Below are positions 1 to 9,504 of a DNA stretch of 64,000 nucleotides, piece by piece. The position numbers were made by a program, and so were the translations under genes. Each line of letters opens with the position of its first letter. The stretch's first letter is position 1. Source of the DNA: Treponema sp. UBA4873 (GTDB lineage: Bacteria > Spirochaetota > Spirochaetia > Treponematales > Treponemataceae); assembly GCA_002399405.1 (NCBI GenBank), contig DHDP01000018.1, forward strand, positions 620,269 to 684,268, given 5' to 3'. Under the pieces are notes generated by a model that saw only the letters and a program-made list of their open reading frames with translations, was not told where the DNA came from and did no database searches.

Positions 1-732
1 GTCGACAGCGGCAGGATAGAACAGTTTTATCCTCCCGTCGGCGTGAATCCCGATAAGATTCTCGGAGTTATACTGCCGGTGACCGCATGCGTTCTCGGTT
101 TCATTGTTGTCATGCATATTGCCGGACTGCGGAAGCCTGCTTCGGAGGGAACGCGTGCTGATTTGAGCAGTTTTGTGCTGTCCGCAGAAGAATCGAAGAA
201 TGCGCAGGAAACTGATATGACCGGCGGTGCATACAGGTTCATCCTTTCGAACAGGGAGATTACCGAAAGCTACGGGAATGCGCAGCGGTATTTCCAGTCG
301 TACCGCGACAACGCGGCGCAGATTGAAATAAACCGGCTGCTCAACTCGAACGCGGTTCCGTCTATCAAGCAGAAAGCACGGCTGCTCATGAACTATCTTT
401 CCGTGCCGACATTCGACACGATTACCGACAATCCGTCGTATGACGACGTTGTTAAAGATCCGGAATTGTTCATGGACTGTTACGTTGTCTGGTCCGGCCG
501 CATTTCGAATGCCGGGATTCAGGGATCGTCGTACCGCTGCGATCTGCTTGTCGGGTATGAGACGATGGAAAAAGTAATTGGAATAGTTCCGCTCCGTTTC
601 AGCACGAATCCGGGAATTGCAAACGACAAACCGGTGAAAGTGCTGGGACGATTGACGGCGGAAAACGGAAAACTTTGTATTGAAGGGCATGCAGTATATC
701 AGAGCGTTAACGATTTTCTGGAAAAACCGTGA
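1..732 (+). CDS. Membrane-anchored hypothetical protein, 5' partial
   Basis: The reading frame is open from the first base of the window, so the true start is probably upstream; a GTG at position 43 is the first start-like codon inside. About 20 residues into the visible part there is one hydrophobic segment (ILGVILPVTACVLGFIVVM), followed by roughly 190 residues that are probably periplasmic. The last 100 residues (motifs DCYVVWSGRI, KVLGRL) alternate hydrophobic and polar residues as in a small beta-barrel, but I do not recognise the family. It ends 72 bases before recA, on the same strand. No function assigned. Confidence 0.6.
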   Translation, partial: VDSGRIEQFYPPVGVNPDKILGVILPVTACVLGFIVVMHIAGLRKPASEGTRADLSSFVLSAEESKNAQETDMTGGAYRFILSNREITESYGNAQRYFQSYRDNAAQIEINRLLNSNAVPSIKQKARLLMNYLSVPTFDTITDNPSYDDVVKDPELFMDCYVVWSGRISNAGIQGSSYRCDLLVGYETMEKVIGIVPLRFSTNPGIANDKPVKVLGRLTAENGKLCIEGHAVYQSVNDFLEKP

Positions 733-804
733 GGGTACGCATGAAATGATAAAGTTGCGCCTAATTATATATGGTGGGAAATTTTCGGGAGGAAGGTAGC
801 GACA

Positions 805-2067
805 ATGGCAACAACAGAAACAGTCAAACCGACTGATATGTCGGAGAAACTCAAGGCTCTGGAAGCTGCAAGGCTCCAGATTGAAAAGCAGTACGGGACA
901 GGCTCGCTTATGAAGCTCGGAACAAAGGCCAACGCGGCAGGGTTCGACGTTATTCCATCGGGCTCGATCCTGCTCGACGAGGCGCTCGGCATCGGCGGTT
1001 ATCCGCGCGGACGCATCATCGAAATGTACGGCCCCGAGTCGTCGGGCAAAACGACGCTCGCGCTGCAGGCGATCGCGGAGGCGCAGAAACTCGGCGGCAT
1101 TGCAGCGTTTATTGATGCGGAGCATGCGCTTGATCCGCAGTATGCGAAGAACCTCGGCGTGAATATTGATGACTTGTGGGTGTCTCAGCCGGACACGGGC
1201 GAACAGGCGCTCGAGATTGCGGAGGACCTTATCCGTTCGGGAGCAGTCGACATCATCGTCGTCGATTCCGTTGCCGCGCTTACGCCTCAGGCGGAAATTG
1301 AGGGCGACATGGGAGACAGCCACATGGGACTGCAGGCCCGTCTCATGAGCCAGGCGCTCCGCAAGCTCACCGCAATCATCGGTAAGTCGAACTGCATTCT
1401 CGTATTCATCAACCAGATCCGCATGAAAATCGGAGTTATGTTCGGGAATCCCGAAACGACTACCGGCGGAAACGCGCTGAAATTTTATTCGTCTATCAGA
1501 CTTGAAATCAGGCGTATCGAATCCATCGACGGCAAAGGCGACGACGACGCAATGGGCAACCGCGTACGCGTAAAGGTCGTGAAGAACAAAGTTGCGCCGC
1601 CGTTCCGCAAGGCCGAACTCGACATCTATTTCGGAAAAGGTGTGTCCGCCGCAGCGAGTCTGCTCGATTCCGCCGTAAAACACGGTCTCATCGACAAACG
1701 GGGCGCGTGGTATACTTCCGGCGACGATAAAATCGGTCAGGGCAAGGAAAACGCTGTCGCCTTCCTTGAAAACAACAAAGATTATGCCGGAAACCTCGAG
1801 ACGAAACTCCGAGCCCAGCTGTTCCCCGGACAGGTGCTTAAGACGAAAGAAGGAGTGCCGGTCGAAACTGTACGGGCGGAACTGGCAAAGAAAGCCGCGA
1901 AAGGAGAAAGCGCCGGGACGGCGGGCTCCGGGACGGCGGAAAACGCTGAAGTGACGGTGACGGAGAAAGGAAGGGAGGCTGTTGCGGAAACAACGAAGAA
2001 ACGCGCGGCCGCGAAGCCTGCGGAGAAAAACGCCGGCGTTCCGGGCAATACCGAGGAACTCTTTTAA
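805..2067 (+). CDS. recA: Recombinase RecA
   Basis: DNA strand-exchange ATPase for homologous recombination and repair. The Walker A motif GPESSGKTT is near residue 76, and the conserved stretches IIVVDSVAALTPQAE and LVFINQIRMKIGVMFG cover Walker B and loop L1. The protein is 420 residues against about 350 for most RecA proteins. The excess is a C-terminal Ala/Lys/Glu-rich tail of about 80 residues after the conserved core, probably disordered. The ATG start precedes MATTETVK. The stop is two bases before folK, so the two genes are likely co-transcribed. I saw no LexA-type box upstream. Confidence 0.98.
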   Translation: MATTETVKPTDMSEKLKALEAARLQIEKQYGTGSLMKLGTKANAAGFDVIPSGSILLDEALGIGGYPRGRIIEMYGPESSGKTTLALQAIAEAQKLGGIAAFIDAEHALDPQYAKNLGVNIDDLWVSQPDTGEQALEIAEDLIRSGAVDIIVVDSVAALTPQAEIEGDMGDSHMGLQARLMSQALRKLTAIIGKSNCILVFINQIRMKIGVMFGNPETTTGGNALKFYSSIRLEIRRIESIDGKGDDDAMGNRVRVKVVKNKVAPPFRKAELDIYFGKGVSAAASLLDSAVKHGLIDKRGAWYTSGDDKIGQGKENAVAFLENNKDYAGNLETKLRAQLFPGQVLKTKEGVPVETVRAELAKKAAKGESAGTAGSGTAENAEVTVTEKGREAVAETTKKRAAAKPAEKNAGVPGNTEELF

Positions 2068-2069
2068 TT

Positions 2070-2603
2070 GTGACGCAGGTGATACTCGGACTTGGTTCAA
2101 ACACGTCTTTCTGCGGGAAGACGCCCGTCGAGCTTCTGGGCTGTGCGTGTGCGCAGCTTGCAGACGTGCTCTCGTCGTGCGTCTTTTCGTCTGTGTACCG
2201 GACAAAAGCAATGTACGTCACCGATCAGGATGATTTTTATAATATGGTTGTCCGCGGCTTTGCCGATGAGTCGGTAACGCCGCACAGCCTGCTCGACGAA
2301 GTTCACCGGATTGAAGCGCTGTACGGACGGAACAGGGAAAAGGAGCAGCGGTTCGGTCCGCGTCCTCTCGACATAGATATCGAAGTGTTCGGAAACGAAA
2401 CGGTAAACGACGGCACGCTGCAGATTCCGCATCCCCGTATGCACGAACGCGCATTTGTGCTGATTCCTCTGCTTGAGATTTTGTCGGATTCTGCCGATGT
2501 TGTTATGAGGAATACATACGCCGCATATTTGAAGCGGCTTCCGGATCAGGGCGTACGGATGTACCTGCCTGTAAAGGATTTCGTTATTCCCAGTGAGGCA
2601 TAG
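2070..2603 (+). CDS. folK: 2-amino-4-hydroxy-6-hydroxymethyldihydropteridine pyrophosphokinase
   Basis: Transfers pyrophosphate from ATP to 6-hydroxymethyl-dihydropterin in folate synthesis. The family signature RFGPRPLDIDIEVFG is near residue 95 and the N-terminal LGLGSNT loop opens the protein; IPHPRMHERAFVLIPL closes the catalytic core. Length 177 residues, usual for HPPK. The start is GTG two bases after the recA stop, which implies translational coupling. The stop lies just before the ATG of scpA. No other folate gene is in the window. Confidence 0.93.
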   Translation: MTQVILGLGSNTSFCGKTPVELLGCACAQLADVLSSCVFSSVYRTKAMYVTDQDDFYNMVVRGFADESVTPHSLLDEVHRIEALYGRNREKEQRFGPRPLDIDIEVFGNETVNDGTLQIPHPRMHERAFVLIPLLEILSDSADVVMRNTYAAYLKRLPDQGVRMYLPVKDFVIPSEA

Positions 2604-2604
2604 C

Positions 2605-3480
2605 ATGGCAGACGAAGCAGCAGACAGCACGGCCGGAACAACGGCAACAGCAGTGGCGGAAAAACGAAAATATACGGCGGGAGAATTCGAGGGACCTCTC
2701 GATCTTTTGTGGACTCTCATCCGCGAGAGCAAAGTGAATATCTACGATATTCCGATTGCGCAGATTACCGACCAGTATCTTGATTATCTTGACTACGCCG
2801 TTCAGACTGATCTGGGCGATTTGTCCGAATTCTACAACTGGGCCGCGAAACTGCTCTGCATAAAGAGCCGCATGCTCCTTCCCGTCGAAGTGACGTACGA
2901 CGACGAGGACGAAGAGGATCCGCGCAAAGAGCTTGTCGACAAACTCATCGAATATCAGAAATTCAAGCGGCTTTCAGAGCTCATGGAAGAGCAGGAAGAC
3001 ACGTCCGAATGGAATTTTGAACGCGCCAAAATCCAGCGCGTTCTGCCGTTCGATAAAGAGGACGCGATGTGGGAACAGGTCGACACGTGGGATCTGCTCC
3101 AGCAGATGCAGAAGATTTTCCGCGATATGGTCTCCCAGTATTCAAATGAAAAAATACTGAACATGTACGAGGAGATTTCCGTAAACGAAAAAATTACGCT
3201 TATGAACGAGCGGCTTGAACAGAGCGGAGAGTGCATGTTCACCGAGCTGATTACGCGTCCCGGCAACGAGATGGACATTGTCTGTGCGTTCATGGCTCTT
3301 CTTGAAGCTGTTAAGTTCAGGATGATTCTGGTCTTCCAGAACCGCCTTTTTGGTGATATAAAGATATGCCGCCGCACCGACGAGGAAGCGGGCAGTATCA
3401 CTCCTCAGGAGATTACCGTCGAAGGGTCTTCTCCTGAAAGTGCGGCGGAAAACGAAGAAAAACAGGGACATGCTGATTGA
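2605..3480 (+). CDS. scpA: Segregation and condensation protein A
   Basis: Kleisin subunit of the bacterial SMC-ScpAB condensin, needed for chromosome segregation. The N-terminal kleisin motif (EFEGPLDLLWTLIRESKVNIYD) starts near residue 27, and the C-terminal winged-helix part (VCAFMALLEAVKFRMI) is present. I chose the ATG at 2605, right after the folK stop, over the upstream GTG at 2593 that overlaps folK. The tail after about residue 265 is acidic and low in complexity. scpB follows after an 84-base gap, so the complex is encoded together. Confidence 0.95.
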   Translation: MADEAADSTAGTTATAVAEKRKYTAGEFEGPLDLLWTLIRESKVNIYDIPIAQITDQYLDYLDYAVQTDLGDLSEFYNWAAKLLCIKSRMLLPVEVTYDDEDEEDPRKELVDKLIEYQKFKRLSELMEEQEDTSEWNFERAKIQRVLPFDKEDAMWEQVDTWDLLQQMQKIFRDMVSQYSNEKILNMYEEISVNEKITLMNERLEQSGECMFTELITRPGNEMDIVCAFMALLEAVKFRMILVFQNRLFGDIKICRRTDEEAGSITPQEITVEGSSPESAAENEEKQGHAD

Positions 3481-3564
3481 ATCCCCGCGGGACTAATCAG
3501 TGTGACCGTAAGAAAACGCCTGCGGCAGTGATGCGGCAGCAGCGTGTGTAAGGATTTTACGAAT

Positions 3565-4104
3565 ATGGAATTGGAAAAAGAAACCGCATTGATAGAGACT
3601 ATATTGTTTCTGGAAAGTGAACCGGTGCAGGAAAAAAATCTTGCTGCAATTTCGCAGCTTTCTCCTGAAGTCGTTACGAAATGTCTTGAAAATTTGAAGG
3701 AAAAACTTACCGAACCGTCGTGCGGCGTCGAGCTTGTCATGATTACGGGCGGCTGGACGCTCGTGCCGAAAAAGGACATATGGACGGTGCTCCGCGAAAG
3801 GTACGGTTCGAAAAGCGAAGGCAGATTGTCCCGCTCCGCAATGGAGACGCTGTCGATCATCGCGTACTCGCAGCCTATCACGCGCGCGGAAATTGAAGCA
3901 ATCCGCGGCGTATCGGCTGACAACATGATCCGCCTGCTCCTGGACCGCAATCTCATAAAGGAAGTCGGTAAAAAAGACGTTCCCGGCAAACCCGTTCAGT
4001 TCGGCACGACGAAAGAGTTCCTCAAATTCTTCCGTCTCAACAGCATTTCCGAGCTGCCGAAACTCGATGAGGATGAGGCAGAGAGGTTCGAACTTGCCCG
4101 CTGA
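3565..4104 (+). CDS. scpB: Segregation and condensation protein B
   Basis: Dimeric winged-helix partner of ScpA in the SMC condensin. The diagnostic region LSRSAMETLSIIAYSQPITRAEIEAIRG, here seen as RSAMETLSIIAYSQPIT then RAEIEAIRGV, lies near residue 95-120, followed by the second winged helix (LLLDRNLIKEVGKKDVPGKP) and FGTTKEFLKFF. The ATG at 3565 has AAGGA upstream; a GTG at 3544 is possible. About 180 residues, normal for the family. The 3' end overlaps the region upstream of rluB. Confidence 0.95.
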   Translation: MELEKETALIETILFLESEPVQEKNLAAISQLSPEVVTKCLENLKEKLTEPSCGVELVMITGGWTLVPKKDIWTVLRERYGSKSEGRLSRSAMETLSIIAYSQPITRAEIEAIRGVSADNMIRLLLDRNLIKEVGKKDVPGKPVQFGTTKEFLKFFRLNSISELPKLDEDEAERFELAR

Positions 4105-4123
4105 GTCTATTGAAAGCAGCCTC

Positions 4124-4849
4124 ATGAGGCTGCAGGCATATCTTGCGCACTGCGGCGTCGCAAGCCGCCGCGCTTCGGAACAGTACATTCTTGACGGCCG
4201 TGTTTCCGTCAACGGAACGGTTGTCACGGAACTCGGTACGAAAGTCGCTCCCGGCGATACAGTCATGGTCGACGGCAAAGTTGTCGAACTTGAATCGAAG
4301 AAGCGCTACGTCCTTCTGAATAAACCTGCAGGTTACGTATGCTCTCTTGCGGATGAAAAAGGTCGGCCGGTCGCCGCGGATCTCCTCAAACCCTCATATC
4401 CGGAACGGCTTTACAACGTCGGACGCCTCGACATGTTCAGTTCGGGACTTATCATCTTTACGAACGACGGCGGTTTTGCGGCGCGTCTTTCCCATCCCTC
4501 GGCAGAACTGGAAAAAGAGTATATTATAGAAACAAGCCTCAATATTCCGCGCAATCTCGCCTCCGATTTTGAGAAAGGCATCCGTGACGGCGATTCGTTT
4601 TACAAATGTGTCAAAGCCGAACAGATGAATGCGCGCAGAATGCGCATTGTTCTGATAGAAGGAAAAAACCGCGAGATACGGCGGGTGTTCGAAGCGAAAG
4701 AGATCGGCATAAAGTCTCTTGAGCGCGTGCGGATCGGCAACGTAACTTCGGACGGCCTCAAAACAGGCCAGTACAGGGATTTAACAGAGAGGGAAGTAAC
4801 AGGGCTGCTCGCGCTTTGCCGCAGCAGTGCAATGGAGAACACTATATGA
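4124..4849 (+). CDS. rluB: 23S rRNA pseudouridine synthase of RluB/RsuA type
   Basis: Isomerises specific uridines of rRNA to pseudouridine. An S4 RNA-binding domain opens the protein (RLQAYLAHCGVASRR), followed by the RsuA-family catalytic motif NVGRLDMFSSGLIIFTNDG with the catalytic Asp, and the C-terminal EGKNREIRRVFEA signature. The start is uncertain: ATG 4124 fits the S4 domain boundary, while TTG 4094 has a purine-rich AGAGG upstream. RluB and related RsuA-family members cannot be told apart with certainty from sequence alone. The stop overlaps the cmk-rpsA ATG (ATGA), indicating coupling. Confidence 0.9.
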   Translation: MRLQAYLAHCGVASRRASEQYILDGRVSVNGTVVTELGTKVAPGDTVMVDGKVVELESKKRYVLLNKPAGYVCSLADEKGRPVAADLLKPSYPERLYNVGRLDMFSSGLIIFTNDGGFAARLSHPSAELEKEYIIETSLNIPRNLASDFEKGIRDGDSFYKCVKAEQMNARRMRIVLIEGKNREIRRVFEAKEIGIKSLERVRIGNVTSDGLKTGQYRDLTEREVTGLLALCRSSAMENTI

Positions 4850-7200
4850 TTATCGCTATCGACGGACCGGCCGGAACCGGGAAAAGTACGATTGCCGCAT
4901 GTATTGCAGAAAAACTTCACGTAACATATTTGAACAGCGGCAGTTTTTACCGGGCACTCACGCTTGCGCTTCTTGAAAGCGGCGCGGATATTTCCGACGA
5001 AAATGCCGTCGTAACGTTCTGCAGCGGACAGAAACTTGAATACGTCGATTCCCGTCTTATCCTTAACGGCAGGGACGTGGAGTCCCGCCTTCATGAAGAT
5101 CAGGTCAGTGCGCACGCCGCGCAGGTTTCGGCTATTCCCGAGGTGCGTCATCTGGTCAACGCACGCATGCGTGAAATCACGAACTCGCTGAGCATCGTAT
5201 GCGAAGGCCGCGACATGACGACTGTCGTTTTTCCGAATGCAGGGTATAAGTTCTATCTCGACGCTTCGCCCGATGTTCAGGCTGAGCGGCGTTACAGGCA
5301 GGGCGTAAGCAGCCTTTCCCTTGAAGAAATTAAGGAAGCGATACGGCAGCGCGACGAAATCGACAAAAACAAGAAGGAAGGGGCGTTGAAAGTCGCTCCA
5401 GATGCGTTCTATATTGATACTTCTGCCTTGACGATAGAACAAGTTTGTGAGATAATATTAAACAAAATTCACATTAAAGGGTCAACAATGGAAACACAGG
5501 AAGTGGAAAAGGATCAGGTCCAGAGCTCCAAGGACAGTATCCAGACACAATTAGAAGAATCTCTGAACAGTCTCAGCACACCGGAAAACGGTCAGCTCGT
5601 TGACGGAACCGTTATCGCGGTTACGGACGACACTGTATTCATTGATGTCGGCTGTAAGTCAGAGGGCAGGATCCCCAAAGAGGAGTTCGGTTCAAGCCTG
5701 CCGAAAGTCGGGGACATTGTATCTGTAAAGCTTATCAATCAATTCGGAAAATACGGTCCGGAGATCTCCAAAAAACAGGCCGATGAAAAACGCCTGTGGA
5801 AAGACGTCAGCCAGGCATTCAAAGACAAGGCGCCTGTCGACGGAACTATCGACAAAGTCGTAAAAGGCGGCTACGAAGTCGATCTCGGCGGCGGTATCCA
5901 CGCATTTCTGCCTATCAGCCAGTCCGACAGCCAGAAAGTCGAGAAACCGGAATCTCTGCTCGGTCTTAAAGCTAAATTCTATATTGAGCGTCTGTACTCG
6001 GACAACAAGGCAAATGTTGTCGTCAACCGCAGAAAGTATCTCGAAGAGCAGATCGACGAAGCACGCGAGAAATTTTTCAGCACCGTTAAAATCGGCGATA
6101 CGGTAAAGGGAACGGTGAAGAGTTTTACAAGTTTCGGCGCATTCATCGACCTCGGCGGATTCGACGGACTGCTTCATATCAACGATATGAGCTGGGGCCA
6201 CGTTGCCCGGCCGAAGGATTTCGTAAAGAAAGGTCAGGAGATCGAACTCAAGGTAATCCGCATGGATTCCGCAGAGAAACGGATCAACCTGTCGCTCAAG
6301 CACTTCACGGAGGACCCGTGGATGCACTTCGAGGAAAAATATCACGTCAATGACGTTGTAAAAGGAAAAGTGACAAAGCTTACCGATTTCGGCGCGTTTA
6401 TCGAGCTGGAAGAGGGAATTGAAGGTCTTGTGCACATAAGCGAGTTCTCATGGACGAAGAAAATCAACAAGCCGTCCGATATGGTTAATGTCGGCGACGT
6501 CGTTGAGTGCATGATTCTCGGCTACGATATTCAGGCCGGCCGCGTTTCTCTCGGTCTCAAGCAGGTTACTGCCAATCCGTGGGATTCGATCGGCGATAAA
6601 TATCCGGTCGGAAAGAAAGTTACCGGCAAGGTCGTAAAGCTTACGAATGCCGGCGCGTTTATTGCGCTTGAGGAAGGAATCGACGGTTTCCTGCATGCGG
6701 ACGATATTTCATGGACAAAGAAGGTGAAGCATCCGGGCAGCGAACTGCAGGTTGACCAGGAAATCGAGGCTGTCGTTATTGAGAACGATGCGGAAAATCA
6801 CCGCATAAAACTCGGAATCAAGCAGCTTTCGGATGATCCGTGGAAACAGTTTGCGGAACAGTACAAACCCGGTTCGACCCTTGAAGGTGAAATCACGTCG
6901 ATTACCGATTTCGGTTTGTTCGTAAAAGCTCCGAACGGGATCGAAGGACTCGTGAACAAAGCGAATTTAAGCGAGGACCGCGATACTCCGTTCGAAGAGG
7001 CTGTAAAGAACTACAAAGTCGGCGATAAAATCAACGTGTACGTTGTCGACATCAATACGGAGAAGGAAAAAGTTGCGTTCTCCGTACGCGAGTTTAAGAA
7101 GGCCCAGGAACGCGCTGAAATTTCGCAGTATATGTCGAAATCCGACGATGACGGTGCATATACGTTCGGTGATTTCCTGAATACGCAGAAGAAAGACTGA
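4846..7200 (+). CDS. cmk-rpsA: Fused cytidylate kinase and ribosomal protein S1
   Basis: A single 784-residue frame. Residues 1 to about 213 are CMP/dCMP kinase, with P-loop DGPAGTGKST and the family motifs EGRDMTT and RQRDEIDKNK. The rest is ribosomal protein S1 with six S1/OB repeats, for example GTVKSFTSFGAFIDLGGFDG and KVTKLTDFGAFIELEEGIEG. The fusion is known from Treponema. An in-frame ATG at 5488, exactly at the junction, has AAAGGG six bases upstream, so free S1 could also be made. The ATG at 4846 was chosen because the kinase fold begins MIIAIDGP; it overlaps the rluB stop. Confidence 0.96.
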   Translation: MIIAIDGPAGTGKSTIAACIAEKLHVTYLNSGSFYRALTLALLESGADISDENAVVTFCSGQKLEYVDSRLILNGRDVESRLHEDQVSAHAAQVSAIPEVRHLVNARMREITNSLSIVCEGRDMTTVVFPNAGYKFYLDASPDVQAERRYRQGVSSLSLEEIKEAIRQRDEIDKNKKEGALKVAPDAFYIDTSALTIEQVCEIILNKIHIKGSTMETQEVEKDQVQSSKDSIQTQLEESLNSLSTPENGQLVDGTVIAVTDDTVFIDVGCKSEGRIPKEEFGSSLPKVGDIVSVKLINQFGKYGPEISKKQADEKRLWKDVSQAFKDKAPVDGTIDKVVKGGYEVDLGGGIHAFLPISQSDSQKVEKPESLLGLKAKFYIERLYSDNKANVVVNRRKYLEEQIDEAREKFFSTVKIGDTVKGTVKSFTSFGAFIDLGGFDGLLHINDMSWGHVARPKDFVKKGQEIELKVIRMDSAEKRINLSLKHFTEDPWMHFEEKYHVNDVVKGKVTKLTDFGAFIELEEGIEGLVHISEFSWTKKINKPSDMVNVGDVVECMILGYDIQAGRVSLGLKQVTANPWDSIGDKYPVGKKVTGKVVKLTNAGAFIALEEGIDGFLHADDISWTKKVKHPGSELQVDQEIEAVVIENDAENHRIKLGIKQLSDDPWKQFAEQYKPGSTLEGEITSITDFGLFVKAPNGIEGLVNKANLSEDRDTPFEEAVKNYKVGDKINVYVVDINTEKEKVAFSVREFKKAQERAEISQYMSKSDDDGAYTFGDFLNTQKKD

Positions 7201-7221
7201 TTTTCCTTGAAGATTGCGACG

Positions 7222-8766
7222 ATGGACTCGATCGGTTTAGACGAACTAAAGACCCTCATCGAAATCAACAGCAGAATAAATTCTGATTATACCGACATAG
7301 ACGCATTGCTGATTTATATTCTTAAGTCGGCAATGCGTCTTGTTCAATGTGAATCTTCGTCGCTTCTGCTTGCAAACAAAGGTGACGAAAACCTGCGGTT
7401 TGCCGTAGCGCTCGGTCCGAAAGGTGACGAGGCGAAAAACATTCCTGTGGGAAAAAACAGCATCGCGGGATGGGTTGCGGCGAACAAACATCCGCTTATA
7501 CTGAACGATGTTTCCGGCGATTCTCGTTTTTCGGATCAGGTGCAGAATAAAACCGGATACGTTTCGAAGACGATGATCGCCGTGCCGCTGTGCGTGCGTA
7601 ATACGTGCATCGGTGTTATTGAGCTGATAAACAAAGCCGGCGGCAGGAATTTCAACGAGCACGATCTTGAAATTCTCGATATGCTCTGCAATCAGGCTGC
7701 AATCGCATATGAGAACGCAGCAAGCTATCAGTCAGCGAGGGAAAAAATTTCTGTGCTGCAGAATAATCTGTCCGTGAGCAGCGAATATCATCCGTTTATA
7801 GCCAAGAGTCCTGCCGTACTTGACCTCATAAAAATGATCGACGAAATAGCAAAAACGAATTTATCGGTCATCATCACGGGTGAAAGCGGTGTGGGAAAAG
7901 AGCTTTTTGCGGAACAGATTCATCTGAAAAGCGACAGGGCGAAGAAACCTTTCATCCGCGTAAACTGTGCGGCACTTGCTCCGACTCTGCTCGAAAGCGA
8001 ATTGTTCGGTCATGTGAAAGGCGCGTTTACCGACGCAAAAACCGAGCATAAAGGATATTTCGAAACGGCCGACGGCGGAACCATATTTCTGGACGAAATC
8101 GGTGAAATGCCGCTGGAACTTCAGGCGAAGCTGCTGCGCGTCATTCAGTCGAAGACGTTTCAGAAAGTCGGATCAAGCGGGACGATTTCCGTTGATGTGC
8201 GAATCGTTGCCGCGACGAACCGCGACCTGGAACAGATGATGAATGCGCAGAAATTCCGGAGCGATTTGTATTTCCGTCTCAGCGGCGTTCCTATCAATGT
8301 TCCGCCGCTTCGTGAACGGAAGGAAGATATACCTGCCCTTGCAGAATTCTTCATGAAAAAATTCGGCGTTGAAACGAAGAAGAACTTTACGGGATTTTCC
8401 CAGCCGGCGATGGATGCGCTTTGTTCGTACTACTGGCCCGGAAACATCAGGGAACTTGAGAATTCTGTTGAACGTGCATGCGTTCTGGGCAGGCCGCCTC
8501 TCATCAATGCGGACGATCTGCGCATAAACACCGCCGCAACACCGTCCGCGGGAGATGTCATCAACGATATGGCAGCGGAGTGTGTCGGAGATACGGGCAG
8601 CGACCGTTCTTTAAAGGAAGCGATGAACCGCTTTAAACGGGCATACGTGCTGCGGATATTGGAAGAGACTTCATGGAACAAAACAAAGGCCGGAAAAATA
8701 CTTGGTATTCAGCGGACGTATGTATCGCGTTTGTTAAACGAACTGCACATCCGTGATGAGATATAG
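7222..8766 (+). CDS. GAF / AAA+ / Fis-type transcriptional regulator (NtrC-like)
   Basis: Bacterial enhancer-binding protein architecture: a GAF sensory domain (about residues 20-160), an AAA+ domain with Walker A GESGVGKE near residue 219, and a C-terminal Fis-type helix-turn-helix (LEETSWNKTKAGKILGIQR). The sigma-54 contact loop, normally GAFTGA, reads GAFTDA near residue 266. There is no receiver domain, so the signal is probably a small ligand at the GAF domain. The ATG 7222 was taken over TTG 7207. It follows cmk-rpsA by 21 bases. No recognisable -24/-12 target promoter was seen nearby. Confidence 0.85.
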   Translation: MDSIGLDELKTLIEINSRINSDYTDIDALLIYILKSAMRLVQCESSSLLLANKGDENLRFAVALGPKGDEAKNIPVGKNSIAGWVAANKHPLILNDVSGDSRFSDQVQNKTGYVSKTMIAVPLCVRNTCIGVIELINKAGGRNFNEHDLEILDMLCNQAAIAYENAASYQSAREKISVLQNNLSVSSEYHPFIAKSPAVLDLIKMIDEIAKTNLSVIITGESGVGKELFAEQIHLKSDRAKKPFIRVNCAALAPTLLESELFGHVKGAFTDAKTEHKGYFETADGGTIFLDEIGEMPLELQAKLLRVIQSKTFQKVGSSGTISVDVRIVAATNRDLEQMMNAQKFRSDLYFRLSGVPINVPPLRERKEDIPALAEFFMKKFGVETKKNFTGFSQPAMDALCSYYWPGNIRELENSVERACVLGRPPLINADDLRINTAATPSAGDVINDMAAECVGDTGSDRSLKEAMNRFKRAYVLRILEETSWNKTKAGKILGIQRTYVSRLLNELHIRDEI

Positions 8767-8793
8767 AAAAAGAGTGCGTTAGGAGTAACTGAA

Positions 8794-9474
8794 ATGGCTG
8801 AAAAAAGATTCGATAAAGCGAATGCGGATGAGAAACTTTCGGGATATATGATGAGACACCGCATCCCTATAATTATTGTTACAACTGTCGTTATTGCCGC
8901 TATAGTCGTTTACAGCGTATGCACGGTAGTAGCGACGAAAGTCAATGAAAAAGGTATTGCCGGCATAGACACAATAGAGTACGAGCTTACGAAAAATTCC
9001 TCCGACATGTCGGAGACGGAGCTTGAGACGCGCCGTGCCGATGCAATGACGAATCTTACGCCGTATCTGAAGAAAAACGGAATTGTCGGCGTACGTGCCT
9101 CCATGCTTGCGGCAGATATTGCCTTTGAGCGGAAAGATTATACGAACGCGGAAACATACTGGAAGAACGCAGCCGCGAAGGGAAAGAAATCGTATACCGC
9201 ACCGCTTGCATACTACAATGAGGCCGTGTGCAGCGAAGAGCTGAACAACACTGCGGATGCCGCGGTGTTGTACGGAAAAGCCGCCGACGCGGAAGACTTT
9301 ATGCTCGCCGCCCATGCACGGTTCAGCCAGGGGCGCGTTTACGAAGCGCTGGGAGACTACAAAAGCGCGTCCGATGCGTACAATAAGGTAAACGATGCGT
9401 TCCCCGACGACACATGGGCTCATCTTGCAAAAACGCGTCTTATTGCCCTGCAGACTGAAGGAAAAATCGAGTAA
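8794..9474 (+). CDS. TPR-containing single-pass membrane protein
   Basis: The ATG follows AGGAGT at a good distance. After a short cytoplasmic start there is one transmembrane helix (IPIIIVTTVVIAAIVVYSVC, about residues 28-50), then tetratricopeptide-like helices rich in Ala and Tyr (AAKGKKSYTAPLAYYNEAV and AAHARFSQGRVYEALGDYKS). The layout resembles YfgM-type periplasmic TPR proteins that assist envelope protein assembly, but similarity is by architecture only. It may be co-transcribed with the preceding regulator (27-base gap). Confidence 0.75.
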   Translation: MAEKRFDKANADEKLSGYMMRHRIPIIIVTTVVIAAIVVYSVCTVVATKVNEKGIAGIDTIEYELTKNSSDMSETELETRRADAMTNLTPYLKKNGIVGVRASMLAADIAFERKDYTNAETYWKNAAAKGKKSYTAPLAYYNEAVCSEELNNTADAAVLYGKAADAEDFMLAAHARFSQGRVYEALGDYKSASDAYNKVNDAFPDDTWAHLAKTRLIALQTEGKIE

Positions 9475-9504
9475 CCGGACACCTTTTTATTTGTTTTTTT
9501 TAGT

